DNA of 15,525 nt from an archaeon (GTDB lineage Archaea > Nanobdellota > Nanobdellia > Woesearchaeales > JAGVOV01). A program made the position numbers and the translations under genes. The notes under the pieces are model-generated. The model did no database searches. It saw only the letters and a list, made by a program, of their open reading frames with translations, and was not told the DNA's origin. The DNA lies in NCBI GenBank assembly GCA_020052545.1, contig JAGVOV010000156.1:1-15525 (forward strand). Direction: 5' to 3'. Of this stretch, positions 13,522-15,525 are shown piece by piece (the stretch's first letter is position 1; every line of letters begins with the position of its first letter).

Positions 13522-14280
13522 TTCTTCCTTCTTCCTGTAGAAATCCTCTATCTTCATCTTCGCAGACTTCAGGTAACGTCTGGTCCCCTGCACCTTGACA
13601 GCCAAAGCGTCAGCTTTCCTCTCCTCGTGGTTCAATTCATCATGAAAAGTCATGAATGTGGCGAACGGCGAAAGGGCCTTGAGCATGAATGTGGAGAACT
13701 TGACCATAGAGCTGTCGTTCCTGATGTGGGCAAGCTCATGTATGACAACGGCCTCAAGCTCCTTTTTGCTCAATAGGTCAGCAAGGCCAGCGGAGATGAA
13801 AATGCTTTTCTTGAATTTGGAAAAGGCAAAGGCAGTTGGCTCTGCATCGTTGAGAAGGTAAACGTGAGGTTTCTTGATTCCCAACAACAGAGATTTCCTA
13901 GCAGCCATTTCATGCAACAGGCCCCTGCTTAGCCTATTAGATTTCCTGACATATTTGACAAAGAACAGTATCGGAGCTATTATGCTGGTGGCAATGATTG
14001 TGGTCAGCACAACTATCATAATTATTGTGAGCAGGCTCCTTGTGGTGCTGCAGCTCCTAAAGAGGAATTCGCAGCCTGTCGCGAACATATAGAAAAGGAA
14101 CGGGAAAATCAATGCGAAAAGGTGGAGATAAATTAGTGGTATCTTTTTCTCGAAGCTGCCTTTCTTCCATATGAGGAAGAGCAATGATGCTATAGAAACT
14201 GTGAATGAAACAAGGATTATGCCCACCTTGACCGGGTCAAGAAAGAAATGGGCCATGCAGCTGGTGCATACTTCTATCAT
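13516..14280 (-). CDS. M48/M56-like membrane zinc metalloprotease (BlaR1-like)
   Basis: A 254-residue protein with three predicted membrane helices (about 18-38, 49-69 and 85-110) followed by a protease domain. The zinc motif is HELAH (181-185); HEERKAD (Glu220, Asp224) looks like the downstream third ligand. Helix count and the basic loops (KKGSFEKK, KYVRKSNR) place the catalytic domain inside, with the N-terminus and the 69-84 loop outside. Those outer segments hold four Cys residues: CTSC near the N-terminus (5, 8) and GCEFLFRSC (70, 77). The start overlaps the BlaI stop (ATGA), the layout of BlaI-BlaR1 and MecI-MecR1, where the protease triggers repressor loss. No penicillin-binding sensor domain is present. 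The gene overlaps its convergent neighbour by 6 bases. Confidence 0.85.
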   Translation of the reverse strand: MIEVCTSCMAHFFLDPVKVGIILVSFTVSIASLLFLIWKKGSFEKKIPLIYLHLFALIFPFLFYMFATGCEFLFRSCSTTRSLLTIIMIVVLTTIIATSIIAPILFFVKYVRKSNRLSRGLLHEMAARKSLLLGIKKPHVYLLNDAEPTAFAFSKFKKSIFISAGLADLLSKKELEAVVIHELAHIRNDSSMVKFSTFMLKALSPFATFMTFHDELNHEERKADALAVKVQGTRRYLKSAKMKIEDFYRKKEEL

Positions 14281-14624
14281 TTTCTTCCGAACCTCTCATT
14301 GAAGTAATTCGTAGCTGTAGGACCAAACTTCTCTATGAGCCTGTCAACGGCATCCTGGACGACAGTCTGTTCAAACTGCTTCTTGTCTTTCTTCGGGAAA
14401 TAGATATAGCGGATGCCGCCCTTAGCAGCCTCCATGCTCCTGTCAACCAGGCCGCGCTTGTAGAGCCTGTCCAGTATGACCGCTATGCTTGTGAGCGCAA
14501 CGTCCCTCTTGCCCCTGAGCCTGTCGTATATCTTCCTGACAGTCATGCTCCTGCTGGGCCAAAGTATCTTGAGCACATCTGCCTCCAAAGGGCTCAGAGC
14601 CTCGAAATCTTCTATGTTTTTCAT
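14277..14624 (-). CDS. BlaI/MecI/CopY-family repressor
   Basis: A 115-residue winged-helix repressor. The N-terminal domain matches the family: LSPLEADVLKILWPSRSMTVRKIYDRL, then ALTSIAVILDRLYKRGLVDRS and RYIYFP (the wing). The C-terminal helices (QFEQTVVQDAVDRLIEKFG) would dimerise. In bacteria these proteins bind TACA/TGTA dyads and are released by proteolysis, or by metal in CopY. CopY-type Cys motifs are absent, since the sequence has no Cys, so direct metal sensing is unlikely and the partner protease is the probable switch. The ATG at 14624 has an AGGGG ribosome-like site 7 bases upstream. It is the first gene of a two-gene operon with the protease, divergent from thioredoxin-like genes. 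Confidence 0.88.
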   Translation of the reverse strand: MKNIEDFEALSPLEADVLKILWPSRSMTVRKIYDRLRGKRDVALTSIAVILDRLYKRGLVDRSMEAAKGGIRYIYFPKKDKKQFEQTVVQDAVDRLIEKFGPTATNYFNERFGRK

Positions 14625-14638
14625 GAAATACCCCTAGT

Positions 14639-14655
14639 TTTACACTGGTTGTAAA
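14639..14655. promoter_or_regulatory. Predicted BlaI operator dyad
   Basis: TTTACA, five bases (CTGGT), TGTAAA: a perfect 6-bp inverted repeat. It contains TACA/TGTA, the core half-sites recognised by BlaI/MecI/CopY repressors. It falls between the TATA box (14659-14667) and the expected transcription start (about 14637) of the blaI-like gene, where binding would block initiation. A further GTTTTAC copy at 14674-14680 repeats the left half-site (14637-14643) closer to the divergent promoter. Confidence 0.65.
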
Positions 14656-14658
14656 GCA

Positions 14659-14667
14659 ATATAAATA
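14659..14667 (-). promoter_or_regulatory. TATA box of the blaI-protease operon
   Basis: ATTTATATT on the minus strand, with transcription expected to start near 14637. This leaves a leader of about 13 bases that carries AGGGG before the ATG. Confidence 0.5.
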
Positions 14668-14711
14668 CTTTATGTTTTACTAATAAAAGAGGACCCTAAC
14701 CATTCACAAGA

Positions 14712-14720
14712 TTTATAAAT
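14712..14720 (+). promoter_or_regulatory. TATA box of the thioredoxin-like operon
   Basis: TTTATAAAT is centred about 35 bases before the ATG at 14751 and about 25 before an ATG at 14741, so transcription should start near 14741. Confidence 0.6.
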
Positions 14721-14740
14721 CATCATAAAATCTGCCTCTG

Positions 14741-14758
14741 ATGAAGGGTTATGATTAA
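14741..14758 (+). other. Possible five-codon upstream ORF or SD-bearing leader
   Basis: ATG AAG GGT TAT GAT TAA encodes MKGYD and overlaps the start of the thioredoxin-like gene in another frame. Its ATG coincides with the expected transcription start. The GAAGGGT it contains could simply be a ribosome site for the ATG at 14751, although the spacer is short. Confidence 0.3.
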
Positions 14759-15110
14759 AAAAAGATATGTGACCTATGCGATAATAGCAATATTAATTAT
14801 AGTAATAGCTTATTCAGTATATAAATCAAGCCAGCCCGGCAAATACGATAATTTTGCCAAATGCCTGACCGAAAAAAATTATGTGATGTATGGCACAGAC
14901 TGGTGCATCCATTGCAAGGCGCAGAAAGACATGTTCGGCAAATCATTCAAGTACATAAATTTCGTCAATTGTGACTTGAGGAGAGACATCTGCAACAAGG
15001 AAGGCATTGACGGCTATCCTATCTGGAAGAGCGGCAACGGCACAAAATATGAAGGAACCCAGGACCTTTCAAAGCTTGCCTATGTGAGCAATTGCGCGCT
15101 AGAGGGATGA
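14751..15110 (+). CDS. Membrane-anchored thioredoxin-like protein (VKOR-type Trx domain)
   Basis: A 119-residue protein. An N-terminal anchor (about 8-24, after MIKKRY) places the domain outside the membrane. The thioredoxin-like part has FAKCLTEKNYVMYGTDWCIHCKAQK, with active-site Cys52 and Cys55 (CIHC), and GYPIW with the cis-proline Pro90. Extra cysteines at 38, 74, 81 and 115 match the pattern I associate with the thioredoxin domain fused to bacterial VKOR. Here it stands alone, so a partner such as VKOR or DsbB is expected elsewhere. The likely role is disulfide formation or exchange in exported proteins. It overlaps the next gene (ATGA) and is divergent from the BlaI-protease operon. 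Confidence 0.85.
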   Translation: MIKKRYVTYAIIAILIIVIAYSVYKSSQPGKYDNFAKCLTEKNYVMYGTDWCIHCKAQKDMFGKSFKYINFVNCDLRRDICNKEGIDGYPIWKSGNGTKYEGTQDLSKLAYVSNCALEG

Positions 15111-15112
15111 AA

Positions 15113-15525
15113 ATGGAGAACAATGAACAATCTGTAGAAAACGGCGTCCAGCCTGAAACTGGCCAGCCGCAAGCCGCGAAAAAAGCCAAGAAAAGAGTTG
15201 CGAAGCATCACGTGGAAAGCCACTCAGCATCCAAGATCGAGAAACTGATGTTCGGTATGACCATGGCTTTGCTCATACTTCTTGTAATAAACACATTCGC
15301 TATAACAAGCATCTATGCGAAAAGGAAGGCAGAGGCCGGGCAGGCTACGGAAACGGCAAAGCCTGGCTTGGTAGAAGTCTACATGCTGACCAATTCAAAA
15401 TGCACATCATGCTTCGACATAGGCAAGGACCTTGGCCAGATAACATCCGGAAATGTGGATGTCACGAAGAAGATAAGCTACGAATTTGACAGCGCTGAGG
15501 GAAAAGCCCTGATAGCAAAATATGA
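15113..15525 (+). CDS. Second membrane-anchored thioredoxin-like protein, partial
   Basis: The open frame runs past the right edge, with 137 codons visible. The first 40 residues are hydrophilic and rich in Glu, Gln, Lys and Ala. One membrane helix follows at about 45-68 (FGMTMALLILLVINTFAITSIY), then a linker and LVEVYMLTNSKCTSCFDIGKDL, where a beta strand followed by CTSC (Cys97, Cys100) looks like the start of a thioredoxin-fold or similar redox domain, placed outside. The start is ambiguous: an ATG at 15107 overlaps the previous stop, and an ATG at 15113 has GAGGG six bases upstream; the latter is preferred. It is clearly in an operon with the upstream thioredoxin-like gene. The fold of the missing C-terminal part cannot be judged. 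Confidence 0.75.
   Translation, partial: MENNEQSVENGVQPETGQPQAAKKAKKRVAKHHVESHSASKIEKLMFGMTMALLILLVINTFAITSIYAKRKAEAGQATETAKPGLVEVYMLTNSKCTSCFDIGKDLGQITSGNVDVTKKISYEFDSAEGKALIAKY

Noticed and set aside
1..15525. tRNA genes, rRNA, CRISPR arrays and insertion sequences
   Set aside because: No cloverleaf with a TTC box, no regularly spaced repeats, no transposase motif and no flanking terminal repeats were recognised by eye; a covariance-model scan was not possible.

Overview
The window looks like chromosomal DNA of an archaeon, most likely a small-genome DPANN-type lineage; the lineage is inference. Three things point this way. Most genes have an AT-rich TATA-like box about 24-31 bases before the start codon and almost no leader, as in leaderless archaeal transcription. 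Several products belong to archaeal or mainly archaeal families: the SbcD-related phosphoesterase, an XRE-CBS regulator, a TrmB regulator, an Lhr helicase and a short RecJ-like DHH protein. The genes are packed tightly, with convergent neighbours overlapping at their stop codons.

Layout, left to right. 1-1295 (minus): a DoxX-like membrane protein followed by an unrecognised gene cut by the window edge. 1380-3184 (plus): a DHH phosphoesterase and an XRE-CBS regulator, separated by a hairpin terminator. 3175-7251 (minus): a small unknown protein, a PdeM/SbcD-related phosphoesterase, a 21-residue Cys/Gly peptide missed by length-filtered gene calling, GAPN, a Nudix hydrolase and an unknown membrane protein. 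7304-10225 (minus): Lhr helicase. 10324-11979 (plus): seryl-tRNA synthetase and a membrane zinc-ribbon protein. 11976-13521: a TrmB regulator (minus) divergent from a secreted beta-rich protein (plus), with a 9-bp inverted repeat between them. 13516-14624 (minus): a BlaI repressor and an M48/M56-like membrane metalloprotease. 14751-15525 (plus): two membrane-anchored thioredoxin-like proteins, the second cut by the edge.

Themes. GAPN is a housekeeping step of archaeal glycolysis, and SerRS serves translation. DHH, phosphoesterase and Lhr are all nucleic-acid processing families. The most interesting part is the right end: a BlaI-type repressor and a BlaR-like protease lie divergent from extracytoplasmic thioredoxin-like genes. 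The protease has a CxxC and two further cysteines in segments predicted to face outward, and a TTTACA-N5-TGTAAA dyad sits at the BlaI promoter. I infer a possible thiol or metal sensing cassette. The second highlight is the Cys/Gly peptide at 4375-4440, which has its own TATA box and a very strong Shine-Dalgarno sequence. No rRNA, tRNA, CRISPR array, insertion sequence or long repeat was recognised, and no stretch above 300 bases lacks a gene.
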